A stretch of DNA of 64,000 bases from an uncultured Lachnospiraceae bacterium (GCA_910583605.1 CAJTXN010000013.1:13308-77307), one strand, 5' to 3'. Counted from the stretch's first letter, positions 1-9,383 are shown. Notes: generated from the sequence alone by a model not told the origin. Made by a program: numbers and translations.

Positions 1-2
1 TT

Positions 3-635
3 ATTGCGTATAATGGAGCATTCATTCTGAATCCATCTACAGGTGAAATAATTTCTTCTGCTTTTTTTACAAAAGAAGAGACGGACAGAATTATTGACTG
101 TATGAACAGATATCAGATATATCCATTGGTATATTCCTATATAAACGGTATAGAGAAGGTTTCATGGATTACCACAGAAGAAAATGAAGGAATCCGATAT
201 TATCTTACAAAACGAAAAGGGGATAAAAGATTCCGGCCTCTGCGCAACCCGGTGGGCTTATATGACGGACAGATATTTTATTTTACGTGTATCGGAGAAC
301 AGGAGAAACTTCTTCCACTCTATGATGAATTTCGTGAGGATAGAAATTATACCTGTACACTGCAGAAGGAATTATATCGGCCGGAGTATTGGTGTGAAAT
401 CATGCCAAGACAGGCGACAAAGGCAAATGCCATAAAAACATTAAAGGGGCTGTGGCAGTGTGACAGAGTTGTTTCTTTTGGAGATGGGATTAATGATATT
501 CCAATGTTTCAGATATCCGACGAATGTTATGCCGTAAAAAATGCAGTGGAGGAATTAAAAAATATGGCTACCAGCGTCATTGGAAGCAATGACAGTGACG
601 GGGTAGCGAAGTGGTTGTTGGAGCATGTGGAATAA
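3..635 (+). CDS. HAD-superfamily (Cof-like) phosphatase, 5' end cut by the window
   Basis: The reading frame is open from the first bases, so the start and the catalytic DxD motif I lie outside the window. The visible 210 residues begin with a Cof-type segment (NGAFILNP) and end with the motif IV signature FGDGINDIPMF, whose Asp residues bind Mg2+. The tail VKNAVEELKNMA..V is typical of Cof/YidA sugar-phosphate or nucleotide phosphatases of about 260-270 aa. These are soluble cytoplasmic enzymes with broad phosphomonoesterase activity, and the substrate cannot be told from sequence. It is followed 23 nt later by the SUFU-domain gene on the same strand, perhaps in one transcript. Confidence 0.88.
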   Translation: MAYNGAFILNPSTGEIISSAFFTKEETDRIIDCMNRYQIYPLVYSYINGIEKVSWITTEENEGIRYYLTKRKGDKRFRPLRNPVGLYDGQIFYFTCIGEQEKLLPLYDEFREDRNYTCTLQKELYRPEYWCEIMPRQATKANAIKTLKGLWQCDRVVSFGDGINDIPMFQISDECYAVKNAVEELKNMATSVIGSNDSDGVAKWLLEHVE

Positions 636-658
636 CTTTGTTTAAGGAGGAAGTAAAA

Positions 659-1741
659 ATGTCGGATTCAAATATTATCTTGGAAAGTTGGTCGCCGGTT
701 TGTGATATTCAGGCTTTTGTGGAGGAAAGTGAAAAGTGTTATTATTTTTATCTGTGGATTCATCCGGGCAGCGAAAAGGCATATATAAAAAGCTGCTGGA
801 TATGTAATGCGGCTGCGGCACCGGAAAAAATTGATACCGAAGCAATGAAAGAAGGTCTTGCACCGGCCATGCCGAAACAATATATTTCTCATGCTGATGG
901 GGGAATCCGATTGAATCCGGAAGACTTGTCAATTGTGTGGTTTGAAGAAGGAGATGCCGCAGCACTTTTTGAAAGAGAACGATTGCTTTGTGTTATTCCG
1001 GGCTGGAGTGGATATAAGGATTTTAACGGGTATTCCAGATATGCGGTGGGAATGGCACCTTATGCATGGGAATTGACAGATGCAGAGGAGGTCCTTCTGA
1101 AACGAGCAGAAAAAAGCCGGGAATTTTGGGATTATTTTGAAGGCGAATATTGGGAGGATATACAACAAGCACATATTCAGGCATTAGAAGCATTTTTCGG
1201 CAACTATGAGAAATATTTCGCAATTGATGGAGAAACATTTCCGCCAAAGGCATTAGTGACCGGAGAGAAAGAGGGTATCTGCTATGGAATTACTGCAGGA
1301 GTCAGTTTAATTCCCATGCCGCAGGTAGAACAGTATTATAATGAAGAAGCTTCTGACTTCAGAAGAATAGAGATTGGATTTGCTGCATCTGCAGCACAGC
1401 AGGATATCTGTATGAAAATGTATTCGTTTATATCTGCAATCTCTGCCTTACCTTGGAATGAAATCAGCTTTCTGGGACATGGTCATACAATACCGTGCGA
1501 TGGGATTGAGGGATTTAGTGCCGTATGGCTTTTGAATTCACGTCTGATTCCTGAGATTGCGGCTCCGGATTATGTGGATTTTATGGGGGATAAAATCAAT
1601 CAGCTTTGGGTGGTTCCGTTAAAACAGGAGGAATATGAGACCGTCCGGGAACTTGGAGTGGATGAAGTACTGAAACGGATGGGAGAGGATGTAAAGAGGA
1701 TATATATATTTGACGGGCAGGGAAAGTTTGGGAGATTATAG
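659..1741 (+). CDS. SUFU-like (suppressor of fused domain) protein
   Basis: 360-aa protein starting at the ATG that follows a clear AAGGAGG ribosome binding site. An upstream in-frame extension would overlap the HAD gene and has no such site. There is no signal peptide or membrane segment. The C-terminal half has features I associate with bacterial SUFU-domain proteins: GNYEKYF..DGETFPPKA, then EISFLGHGHTIPCDGIEGF, and a short beta-rich end. In bacteria this domain is often an antitoxin or immunity protein, or of unknown role. No partner toxin is visible next door. The family assignment is moderately firm and the function is open. Confidence 0.7.
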   Translation: MSDSNIILESWSPVCDIQAFVEESEKCYYFYLWIHPGSEKAYIKSCWICNAAAAPEKIDTEAMKEGLAPAMPKQYISHADGGIRLNPEDLSIVWFEEGDAAALFERERLLCVIPGWSGYKDFNGYSRYAVGMAPYAWELTDAEEVLLKRAEKSREFWDYFEGEYWEDIQQAHIQALEAFFGNYEKYFAIDGETFPPKALVTGEKEGICYGITAGVSLIPMPQVEQYYNEEASDFRRIEIGFAASAAQQDICMKMYSFISAISALPWNEISFLGHGHTIPCDGIEGFSAVWLLNSRLIPEIAAPDYVDFMGDKINQLWVVPLKQEEYETVRELGVDEVLKRMGEDVKRIYIFDGQGKFGRL

Positions 1742-1756
1742 GACCTAATCCAAGGC

Positions 1757-1785
1757 TTGTTTGTTAAATTTTTTTGTAGTATAAT
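1757..1785 (+). promoter_or_regulatory. sigma-A promoter
   Basis: TTGTTT, 17-nt spacer, perfect TATAAT at 1780-1785. It lies 66 nt upstream of the ATPase remnant at 1851. Confidence 0.65.
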
Positions 1786-1850
1786 GAATAATAAAAATAA
1801 GATATAAAAGAGTATGATTTCAACATCATTACTGATTGTTTAGAGGGAAC

Positions 1851-2940
1851 ATGGACAACGTATTTATAACAGATATTTTGATAAAAAATGTGAGACATTT
1901 AAGGAATGTACAGATTCCTTTATCAAAAGAAAAAATAAAACACTTAATGATTACCGGAAAAAATGGAAGCGGGAAAACCAGTGTGTTAAAAGCGTTGTCC
2001 ATTTATTTGAATTCTATAGTAACAACAACTGATTTACGGCAGAATAAAGAGTGCTTGGAGAGTGATATAAATAATCTGACCAGAGCAAATGAAAATAAAG
2101 AAGAGTTGTATGAAATTATTGAACAAATTTGATGATGGTGCATTAAAATTAGAATTTGATGAAGATACATTTCACTTTAGTATACGGGAAACGGGGAGAG
2201 AAGTTTTTGATTTTAATACGCTTTCCAGCGGGTATGCGGCAGTGCTGGATATTGTGGTAGATATCATTATGCGTATGGAAAAAAGGACGAATAAGACATT
2301 TCAATTTATTGACTACAATATTTCCGAATATTCAGTTCATTGTATCCACACATTCACCTTTTATATTAAACAGTTTAGATAATGTTATTATTTATGACCT
2401 TGAGAATCATCTTTTGGTTGAAAACGGATTGTCTGATGTACCATATGATGGCATTGTGGAAGGTTATTTGGGAAATATAAAGAGCGTAAATTTGATTGGA
2501 ATAATTTGTTTTGGTCATGCGGGCATTGCAACAATGTGAAAAATCAAAAAAAGTATCAGAAGGGAATCCTGGATTGTTGTAAGACGGACCCGGAAGAGCA
2601 TATATATTTTCGCTTGATTGATGATGAAGTTTCTGTTGCTGCCAGGCAGGAGTCCGATTCTTTTTCCGGATTGACGGCAGAACTTGTAAATGAAGTATTC
2701 AATATGAAAAATACCGGAATGAGAGTTTGTAAGAGTGATAGCAGGTTAAAAAAATTAAATTTTGAAATGAATGTTTTATACGACTATCTTGAAGAGATTA
2801 GAAAAACTCCAAATTCAAAAGTAACTTTAAGAAAACTAAAAGCTTTATTGAGAAGAGAAACAGCATTTGCAGCATTTAAAAGGTGTTATGTCAGAGAACA
2901 TATAAAAGAATATCCTCAATTAGAGCAATATATTACATAG
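1851..2940 (+). pseudogene. Degraded ATPase-HNH (PtuA/PtuB-like) defence module
   Basis: Four overlapping pieces in shifting frames read as one decayed locus. Piece 1 (1851-2132, ATG after AGAGGG) has an SMC/RecF-like N-terminus with Walker A GKNGSGKTS. Piece 2 (about 2133-2310) has the signature-like NTLSSGYAAVLDIV. Piece 3 (about 2309-2470) has FPNIQFIVSTHSPFILNSL, the D/H-loop region of AAA_21-type ATPases, and GIVEGYLG. Piece 4 (about 2470-2940) has KFDWNNLFWSCGHCNNVKN and a helical tail typical of TIGR02646-type HNH nucleases such as PtuB. The Walker B segment, the ATPase C-terminus and the upstream HNH histidine are missing, so both products should be inactive. PtuA/PtuB pairs occur in Septu and in Ec78-type retron systems; no reverse transcriptase is seen here. 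Confidence 0.72.
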
Positions 2941-2950
2941 CAAAAAGTTT

Positions 2951-2979
2951 CCCTCTGTGTCTGGCACAGAGGGTTTTTC
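2951..2979 (+). terminator. Rho-independent terminator
   Basis: A 9-bp perfect stem (CCCTCTGTG/CACAGAGGG) with a 5-nt loop and a following T-run ends the ATPase-HNH remnant. Confidence 0.85.
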
Positions 2980-2994
2980 TATAAGAAAATACAA

Positions 2995-4326
2995 CTATCC
3001 ATACTGATATTTCTTTTTATTCCCAATAAAAAATCCTGCTGTTATAATCAATGCCAGCAGTTCCGCAGCCACAATTGCAAACCAGATACCATTGATACCC
3101 CAAAATACCGGCAGAACGAAAATCGCCGCAATCTGAAATACCAGTGTCCGTAAAAAAGAAATGGCAGCAGACACGGCGCCGTTTCCCAGAGCCGTAAAAA
3201 ATGCAGAACCCCATACATTTACACCCATAACGACGAAGGCAATGGAATACAGCCGGAATCCCTGACAGGTCATGGAGAATAAATCGGCATCATAATTTGC
3301 AAAAATTTTTACAAGGGGTACCGTCAGGATTTCTGCCAGAACTGTCAGTATTAATCCGGTAGAAGTCATTAAAAAAATGCTTTTTCGAAACAGATTTTTA
3401 AGTTCCTTATGATTGCCGGCGCCGTAATGATAGCCGATAACAGGTGCGCTGCCAATAGAATATCCGAAAAAGACAGCCATAAAAATAAAGTTGACATACA
3501 TTATAATACCGTATGCGGCAACACCGTTTTCTCCGGCAATCTTCATAAGCTGAAAATTGTACAATATATTTACCAACGAAGTGGAAAGGTTTGTAATCAT
3601 TTCGGAAGAGCCGTTGGTAAGGGCCCTAAGCAGAATCTTTCCTTCAAACTTCGGTTTTGTAAACTGTAGTAAACTGTCATTCTTTTTTGCAAAATAAATC
3701 AAGGGGATAATACCGCCGGCAATCTGACCGATACCCGTTGCTATGGCTGCGCCTGCAATTTTCCAGTCAAATACTGCAATAAAGAGATAATCCAACAGCA
3801 TATTAACAATACCCGAAACAACGGATATTATCAGACTTAATGACGGTTTTTCAGCGGTCACAAAAAAGCTTTGAAAGATAAACTGTAAAACAAACGGTGT
3901 CAGTGCAATATATAAAATCCTGCTGTATGTTACACAGTTTTCCAGCATTTCTCCTTCGGCGCCTAAGGCAGATGCTATGGGACGGGCAAAAACAAAGCCG
4001 ATTATGGATAAAAATAAGCTTAAGATAACTGCAAAAACGATAAGCATGGAAAAATAGCTGTTTGCTTTTTCTCGTTTTCCTTCCCCCAATACATGAGATA
4101 CAATGGCACTTCCGCCGGTGCCGATCATGGTTCCCAGAGTTCCCAGTGCCATACAGACAGGCATGACCAGATTAACTGCTGCAAAAGGAATCTTACCCAC
4201 ATAATTGGATACAAAGAAACCGTCTACGATACCGTATAATGATGTAAAGATCATCATCAATATGGGGGACAGTACAAACTGAAGTAATCGTTTGTAAGTA
4301 AAATGGTCGGATAACTGTATTCTCAT
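2995..4326 (-). CDS. MATE family multidrug/Na+ antiporter
   Basis: 443-aa polytopic protein with about 12 hydrophobic segments arranged as two similar halves, the usual length for MATE transporters. The N-terminal SPILMMIFTSLYGIVDGFFVSNYVG and GTMIGTGGSAIVSHVLGEG motifs are hallmark MATE helix 1/2 sequences, closest to the MepA/DinF-like clostridial branch. It would export cationic drugs or metabolites across the cytoplasmic membrane using an ion gradient. The ATG is preceded by AGGTTAAGATT. It stands alone, flanked by convergent and divergent non-related genes. Substrate is unknown. Confidence 0.92.
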   Translation of the reverse strand: MRIQLSDHFTYKRLLQFVLSPILMMIFTSLYGIVDGFFVSNYVGKIPFAAVNLVMPVCMALGTLGTMIGTGGSAIVSHVLGEGKREKANSYFSMLIVFAVILSLFLSIIGFVFARPIASALGAEGEMLENCVTYSRILYIALTPFVLQFIFQSFFVTAEKPSLSLIISVVSGIVNMLLDYLFIAVFDWKIAGAAIATGIGQIAGGIIPLIYFAKKNDSLLQFTKPKFEGKILLRALTNGSSEMITNLSTSLVNILYNFQLMKIAGENGVAAYGIIMYVNFIFMAVFFGYSIGSAPVIGYHYGAGNHKELKNLFRKSIFLMTSTGLILTVLAEILTVPLVKIFANYDADLFSMTCQGFRLYSIAFVVMGVNVWGSAFFTALGNGAVSAAISFLRTLVFQIAAIFVLPVFWGINGIWFAIVAAELLALIITAGFFIGNKKKYQYG

Positions 4327-4560
4327 AATCTTAACCTATGCTTAAGCAGCATATTTCCTTTTATATATTAAATCCGATTTCGGACAAGACACATTTTAAT
4401 CTGATTTTAAGTCTTTGTCAATAGATATAAAAAAGTTTTCTGATATCTGAGAATAATTTATTACCGGTTAAGCATTTTTTTAAAGAAGGTTAATAACATT
4501 TTTTACATCGTTCATATCCCATATTTTTTGCTTCGGATATAGAAACCTGACGGGGCTGTT

Positions 4561-4796
4561 TCATATTGCTGCAGTTTGCGTTAGTATGATATTTTTTTCC
4601 GGTTCGTGGGATCCAAACATAGGATTGCCGGTTTTTCCGGTGAAGGGGGGTGCTACAGTCTCAGGCGGAGCAGCAGGTGTACTGCCGGAGAGTGGTTGGA
4701 CGGAGTATTATCAGAATCACAGGATATTAAAACGGTGAGTGATAATACCAAAAGAATTACCAAACCGATATACTTTTTTCTAAATTGTGTCTTCAT
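4561..4796 (-). pseudogene. Small lipoprotein gene, apparently frameshifted
   Basis: On the minus strand an ATG at 4796 (upstream AGCAGGT) opens a canonical lipoprotein signal: positively charged MKTQFRKK, a hydrophobic core, and a LISC lipobox followed by DSDNTPSNHSP. The frame then runs into a stop after a basic LLLRLRL. One frame over, the sequence continues as a Pro/Ala/Thr-rich linker (GSTPAAPPETVAPPFTGK) to a stop at 4561. This looks like a short surface lipoprotein broken by a small indel. A sequencing error or a real 47-aa lipopeptide are alternatives. The rest of 4327-5081 shows no gene. Confidence 0.42.
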
Positions 4797-5081
4797 ATAA
4801 ATTACCTGCTTTCTTTATTATAATCATTAATTTTTTTCTTTTTTGTACATTAAATTTGATCATAAATTTTTATCAGGCAATATAAATCGATTCATATATG
4901 TATCATTTTCTACCACAAATTACCACAGATAATATGTAAAGTCAAGTAATAAAAATATTTAAAATCAGGTAATGGCGGATATTTCCTGTTCTGCCATCAT
5001 AAAACAAAAAAATATTGATAAAATTGCGCACACTGATACTGATAACTATTCAACCGGTTTTGCAATATCATTAGGATTTGT

Positions 5082-5624
5082 GTGAACAATATGAAAAATC
5101 AATATTCCGTTATGACAATCATTCTTATGTTTTTAATAATATCACATCTGGCGTGGGTCTGGGAAGGAATGCTGACCATGTATGAGATGGGGGAGTTTGT
5201 TAACCGGGGATTTCTTCATGGGTTCTGGCTTCCGATTTATGGTATTGGCAGTATCATTTTGGTAGTGATCCTCGGAAAGAAAAAACATTCTGTACCTGCG
5301 GTGTTCCTGTACAGTATGATAATCTGCGGACTGATGGAATATATCACGTCGCTTGCATTAGAATTTTTATTTCAGAAAAAATGGTGGGATTACAGCTATT
5401 TAACACTAAATCTTAACGGACGAATCTGTTTATTCAGTCTGTTAATGTTTGGTATTGCAGGCTGTCTTCTGATTTTTTATATAGCGCCTTTTTTAAACAG
5501 ACAAATCAGTAAAATTCCCGCCGGTATCCAAAAAATTATCTGTATTACAGTCGGAAGCTTTTTCTGTATGGATATGTTTATATCTTTCATTAATCCCAAT
5601 ACCGGCTGGGGAATTACGTTCTGA
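5082..5624 (+). CDS. Putative ABC-transporter-type membrane protein (PF06541-like)
   Basis: 180-aa integral membrane protein with about five transmembrane segments. The signature NRGFLHGFWLPIYGIGS, then EYITSLALEFLF.KKWWDYS and LNGRICLFSLLMFG, matches the PF06541 (CmpB-like) family common in Clostridia. Despite the name there is little proof that these are ABC permeases, and no ATPase gene is adjacent. The GTG at 5082 is 5 nt from AGGA, while the ATG at 5091 would have a poor spacing, so GTG is preferred. It converges tightly on the aldehyde dehydrogenase gene (1-nt gap). Confidence 0.8.
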   Translation: MNNMKNQYSVMTIILMFLIISHLAWVWEGMLTMYEMGEFVNRGFLHGFWLPIYGIGSIILVVILGKKKHSVPAVFLYSMIICGLMEYITSLALEFLFQKKWWDYSYLTLNLNGRICLFSLLMFGIAGCLLIFYIAPFLNRQISKIPAGIQKIICITVGSFFCMDMFISFINPNTGWGITF

Positions 5625-5625
5625 G

Positions 5626-7005
5626 TTATCTGAGGAAAAAATGAATCAGCTTTTTATATCTTTTTTTATATGGCTGGTATCGCATAGGCAGATCCAGCCA
5701 GTTTTTCTTATCTACGATACTCTTAATGTGAGAAAAAGTATTAAATCCGTCTTTTCCGTGATAAGAACCCATACCGCTTTCGCCAAAACCGCCGAATCCC
5801 ATTTCGCTGGTAGCCAGATGAATAATCGTATCATTGATACAGCCGCCGCCAAATCCACACCGGGAAGTTACTTTTCGGGCAATAATCTTACTTGAAGTAA
5901 AAATATACAATGCCAGCGGATGAGACATGGAATTAATCTTATGAATTGCCTCATCAATGGAATGATAAGTGAGGACCGGCAGCAGGGGCCCGAAAATTTC
6001 CTCTTTCATTAGGGCATCTTCAAAAGTGATATGATCCATTACGGTTGGTTCGATTTTTAAGGTAGCTTTATCCGTTTTTCCACCATAAACAATTTTCTTG
6101 TCATCCATTAAACCACATATCCGGTTAAAATGTTTATCGTTAATAATTTTACCGTAATCTTTATTCTTAAGGGGGAAAGTTCCGAATTGAAGCTGAATTT
6201 GTTTTTCAATTTCTGACAGTAAAGCTTCCTTTATTAATTCGTCACAATAAATATAGTCGGGAGCCACGCAGGTCTGTCCGCAGTTTAAAAATTTTCCGAA
6301 GACGATTCTTTTTGCCGTCAGTTTGATATTTGCACTTTTTTCTACAATACATGGGCTTTTGCCGCCCAATTCCAGAGTGACGGGGGTAAGGCCCGCTGCT
6401 GCCTGTTTCATAACCTCTTTTCCGACGGACTGGCTTCCGGTAAAAAAGATATAATCGAAATGCTGATTCAGCAGACAGGTATTTTCAGCGCGTCCTCCGG
6501 CAATGACGGTAACATAATTATTCTCAAAACATTCAGTTATTATCTTCTGAATCATCTGCCCGGTATAAGGAGAATATGCACTTGGTTTTAAAATGGAGGT
6601 ATTTCCGGCTGCTATGGCATCCACCAGAGGCTCCAGAGTCAGAAGAAAGGGATAATTCCAGGGACTCATGATAAGTACCACACCGTATGGAGAAGGTTTT
6701 TTATAACTTCTGGAGTGAAATTGGGCCAGGGGGGTATGCACACGCTTTTCTTTTGCAAATGATTGGATATGTTTCAGCATGTAACTGATTTCACTGAGTA
6801 CAAGCCCGGTTTCACACATATAACTTTCAAAATCACTTTTACCCAGATCGTTCCGAATAGCAGCGCTGATTTCATTTTTGTATTTGATTATACAGGTTTT
6901 TAATTTCTTCAGGGCATTTCTTCTGAAATTAATATCAAGCGTTGCTCCAGAATAGAAAAAGTCCCGCTGAAGGTTTACAATTTGTTTGATTTCAGTTTCA
7001 TTCAT
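5626..7005 (-). CDS. NAD(P)-dependent aldehyde dehydrogenase
   Basis: 459-aa ALDH superfamily enzyme of the short class 3-like type (460 aa is typical). The NAD-binding segment has IMSPWNYPF, then FTGSQSVGKEV, the general-base Glu in LELGGKSPCIV, and the catalytic Cys in FLNCGQTCVAPDYI. It ends with the family's GFGGFGESGMGSYHG motif. It oxidises aliphatic or aromatic aldehydes to acids in the cytoplasm. The start follows AAGGACGG. Immediately upstream on the same strand lies the tail of an iron-type alcohol dehydrogenase, which suggests a former alcohol-aldehyde oxidation pair. The C-terminus is basic and hydrophobic (YKKRYKKLIHFFLR), consistent with membrane association in this class. Confidence 0.95.
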   Translation of the reverse strand: MNETEIKQIVNLQRDFFYSGATLDINFRRNALKKLKTCIIKYKNEISAAIRNDLGKSDFESYMCETGLVLSEISYMLKHIQSFAKEKRVHTPLAQFHSRSYKKPSPYGVVLIMSPWNYPFLLTLEPLVDAIAAGNTSILKPSAYSPYTGQMIQKIITECFENNYVTVIAGGRAENTCLLNQHFDYIFFTGSQSVGKEVMKQAAAGLTPVTLELGGKSPCIVEKSANIKLTAKRIVFGKFLNCGQTCVAPDYIYCDELIKEALLSEIEKQIQLQFGTFPLKNKDYGKIINDKHFNRICGLMDDKKIVYGGKTDKATLKIEPTVMDHITFEDALMKEEIFGPLLPVLTYHSIDEAIHKINSMSHPLALYIFTSSKIIARKVTSRCGFGGGCINDTIIHLATSEMGFGGFGESGMGSYHGKDGFNTFSHIKSIVDKKNWLDLPMRYQPYKKRYKKLIHFFLR

Positions 7006-7081
7006 TATTTTATCCGTCCTTTTTTAAAGTATGATTCTGAGTGTCTGCCTCTTATGCAGAACTGTTTTTGAAAAATGAGCA

Positions 7082-7255
7082 TTATTCCATAAGCTGATAA
7101 TAAAACTGCTTTAATTCTTTTGCATTCATCAGCATGGGAACCGGATAGAGAGGATTTGCCTCCTTATCGGCATAGCGGGAAAGTTTTTCTATATCATCCG
7201 CCTGGATTTCAGAAATAGTATCCCCGATGTCAAATCGCTTTTTCAGAAGAAACAT
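7082..7255 (-). pseudogene. C-terminal remnant of an iron-containing alcohol dehydrogenase
   Basis: A 57-codon reading frame on the minus strand contains ADKEANPLYPVPMLMNAKEL followed by a short YYQLME end. That is the distinctive C-terminus of butanol-dehydrogenase-like Fe-ADHs of about 390 aa. The Rossmann and metal-binding parts are absent upstream. Although an ATG is present, this is best read as the orphan 3' end of a deleted gene. It sits 76 nt before the aldehyde dehydrogenase on the same strand, as expected for an old ADH-ALDH operon. Confidence 0.72.
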
Positions 7256-7337
7256 TCATTTAATTCAAATCCTTTCTTAAGGGTTTTACAATTCCTTGCA
7301 TATCTGATTCAGATACTGTTTGATATGCCGGACAAGT

Positions 7338-7381
7338 AGTAAACCGGACAGCTATTCCTTTGAATAACTGCCCGGTTTACT
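7338..7381 (-). terminator. Long hairpin, possible terminator of the hydrolase gene
   Basis: A 10-bp perfect outer stem (AGTAAACCGG/CCGGTTTACT) continues inward as CAGcTATTC/GAATAaCTG. It lies just past the stop of the minus-strand hydrolase. There is no strong T-run, so termination is only likely. Confidence 0.5.
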
Positions 7382-7404
7382 GCTCATTTATATAAATTCC
7401 CGGA

Positions 7405-8319
7405 TTATCGCCTATAAAAGCCCAGTACATCTTTATAGATTCTGTCACGTTTTCTTTCGTTCAAGAGCTCATGCCGCAGGTGAGGGTAGAGGATATACCA
7501 GAGATTTTCATATCCCAGATCCAGTAAAAAATATGCTTCTTTTTTAAAGTTACATTCTCCGCCAATGACAGGGTCATCACTTCCGGCAATCATTAAAATA
7601 GGAAGTTCTTTATTTTTCAGCCGGTACCGGTTTTTACGAAAACAATTCTTAACCATGGAAAATAAATTCATAAAACCGTTTAAAGTAAAAACAAAACCGC
7701 ATTTGGGATCGTTATTATATTTTTCCACTTCACCGGTATCGGAATTAATCCAGCCGTTTTTCATATGGGTATGACACTTTTTATTGTAACTGTCAATGGC
7801 CAGCTTTTGAATTAAAGAGCTGCGGTGATGGGTGCCGTATATTGCCGTCATGAATTTTGCAATCCGGTATCCCGGGTATGCGCCTTTATTGTAGCAGGGA
7901 GGACCGCATAATACCAGTTTTCTGATTTCGTTATCATAGGTCTGGAGATAAATCCTGGCTGCCAGTGTACCCATGCTGTGGGCAAACATATAAATATCCT
8001 TATCCGGATACCGGGATTTAATCCAACGGGTGACTTTGTGCAGGTCTTTTACTATTTCGGTTCCGGTTTCGTCATAAAAATAGCCGTAATCCCGTTTGGA
8101 TTTCACACTGTCACCGTGACCTCGGTGATCATGTATTACGCACAGATATCCGTTCCGGCTCAGAAAATGAATAAAATCCAGATACCGTTCCTTATGTTCA
8201 GACATTCCGTGAGAAAATTGAATAACGGCTTTTATTTCATTTTCACTGTCAGGCCCTTCCAGATAGACAGAGAGTTTCAGTTTTTTATCATGGGAGGAAA
8301 TCATAAATTTTTTTTTCAT
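7405..8319 (-). CDS. Alpha/beta hydrolase, monoacylglycerol-lipase/lysophospholipase type
   Basis: 304-aa serine hydrolase of the Hydrolase_4 group. The oxyanion segment is IQFSHGMSEHKERY, the HDHRGHGDS motif follows, the nucleophile elbow is AHSMG, the acid lies in GSDDPVIGG and the catalytic His in YPHLRHELLNE. These enzymes cleave monoacylglycerols or lysophospholipids. There is no signal peptide. The ATG at 8319 follows AAGGAG at good spacing, so an upstream in-frame ATG 36 nt away is not needed. It is on the same strand as the Fe-ADH remnant and ALDH, with a hairpin between them. Confidence 0.9.
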   Translation of the reverse strand: MKKKFMISSHDKKLKLSVYLEGPDSENEIKAVIQFSHGMSEHKERYLDFIHFLSRNGYLCVIHDHRGHGDSVKSKRDYGYFYDETGTEIVKDLHKVTRWIKSRYPDKDIYMFAHSMGTLAARIYLQTYDNEIRKLVLCGPPCYNKGAYPGYRIAKFMTAIYGTHHRSSLIQKLAIDSYNKKCHTHMKNGWINSDTGEVEKYNNDPKCGFVFTLNGFMNLFSMVKNCFRKNRYRLKNKELPILMIAGSDDPVIGGECNFKKEAYFLLDLGYENLWYILYPHLRHELLNERKRDRIYKDVLGFYRR

Positions 8320-8412
8320 ATAAATCTCCTTACTAACAGAATCTTCAACCATCATGTTCAGAATATAATAATATTATACGGAATTTTAAAAAGAATATTA
8401 TGTATCTGGTGT

Positions 8413-9381
8413 TTATCCCTCTGCTCCTGCAATGATGAGTATTTCCACAATTTCCGTAAATCCGCGTTCGGAAGCATAGTACAGGGCGGTATGCTGCGCA
8501 TTATCGGCCAGATTGACATTTGCTCCGGCTTCTACCAGCATGGAAACCACATCGTTCCGGCCTTCCATGGCAGCGGCGATCAGCGGAGTGGTGCCGTTTT
8601 CGTTCTGCTCATCAATCTTTGATTCCGCATCGATCAGTGCTTTTACCATAAACTGGTTTCCCTGTCCGGCCGCATAATGAAGGGCCGTGCTACCGTTTAA
8701 GAGACGTTTGTTTACATCCGCGCCGGCTTCGATAAGGATTTGGGCGATCAGTAAGTTGTCGGTCATACATGCCAGTATCAGTGGCGTTTCACCGCCGTCC
8801 GTCAGAGCATCCAGATCGGAAGATTTGACCAGTTCACGTACAACTTCAGCCTGTCCGTTCTGACACGCCTGATGAAGCGGTGTGTTTCCGTAATTGTCCG
8901 TTGTATTTGTGTCGGAAAGCAGAGATATGATATCCCTTAATCCGTTTGCCGTGGCATAATCAATGGCTTTATGACCGCTATTGTCTGCTATTGAAGTATC
9001 AGCCCCGTTTTCAATCAGAAATTTTGCCGTTTCGGTACGGTTTTCCATCAGTGTATACATCAACGGTGTTTTACCTTCGTTATCAGTAGTATTGATATCT
9101 GCACCGGCTTCCAGCAGCAGGGAGACAATTTCTTTATTGCCGCTTTGGGATACGGCATGAATCGGAGCAAGACCTTTATTATTGGTCATGGTAACATCAG
9201 CGTCGCCGGCAATCAATAATTTTGCAATGTCCCGTGCGCCTTTTATGCAGACATAAAAAAGCGGCGTGTTTCCGGAAGCATCCCTCTTGTTTAAATCAAT
9301 GCCGCCTTTTTTTAGCAATGCCTGAACCACACCTTTCTGCCCGTTCTTGCATGCATTTAAAAAAATTATACTGTTGTCCAT
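8413..9381 (-). CDS. Ankyrin-repeat protein
   Basis: 322-aa protein made almost wholly of about nine 33-residue ankyrin repeats (NGxTPLHxAxxxG...VxxLLxxGADVN), with a shortened unit near residues 155-165. There is no signal peptide or enzymatic domain, so it is probably a cytoplasmic protein-binding scaffold. Translation is likely coupled to the upstream helical-repeat gene: only 2 nt separate that stop from this ATG, and GAGGT precedes it inside the upstream gene. The partner is unknown. Confidence 0.9.
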   Translation of the reverse strand: MDNSIIFLNACKNGQKGVVQALLKKGGIDLNKRDASGNTPLFYVCIKGARDIAKLLIAGDADVTMTNNKGLAPIHAVSQSGNKEIVSLLLEAGADINTTDNEGKTPLMYTLMENRTETAKFLIENGADTSIADNSGHKAIDYATANGLRDIISLLSDTNTTDNYGNTPLHQACQNGQAEVVRELVKSSDLDALTDGGETPLILACMTDNLLIAQILIEAGADVNKRLLNGSTALHYAAGQGNQFMVKALIDAESKIDEQNENGTTPLIAAAMEGRNDVVSMLVEAGANVNLADNAQHTALYYASERGFTEIVEILIIAGAEG

Positions 9382-9383
9382 AT

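Noticed and set aside
4606..4800. Plus-strand 64-aa frame
   Set aside because: It is the antisense of the lipoprotein remnant, whose signal peptide on the minus strand is far more convincing.
7978..8622. Plus-strand 214-aa reading frame across the hydrolase start
   Set aside because: Antisense to the hydrolase and ankyrin genes, with no family motif.
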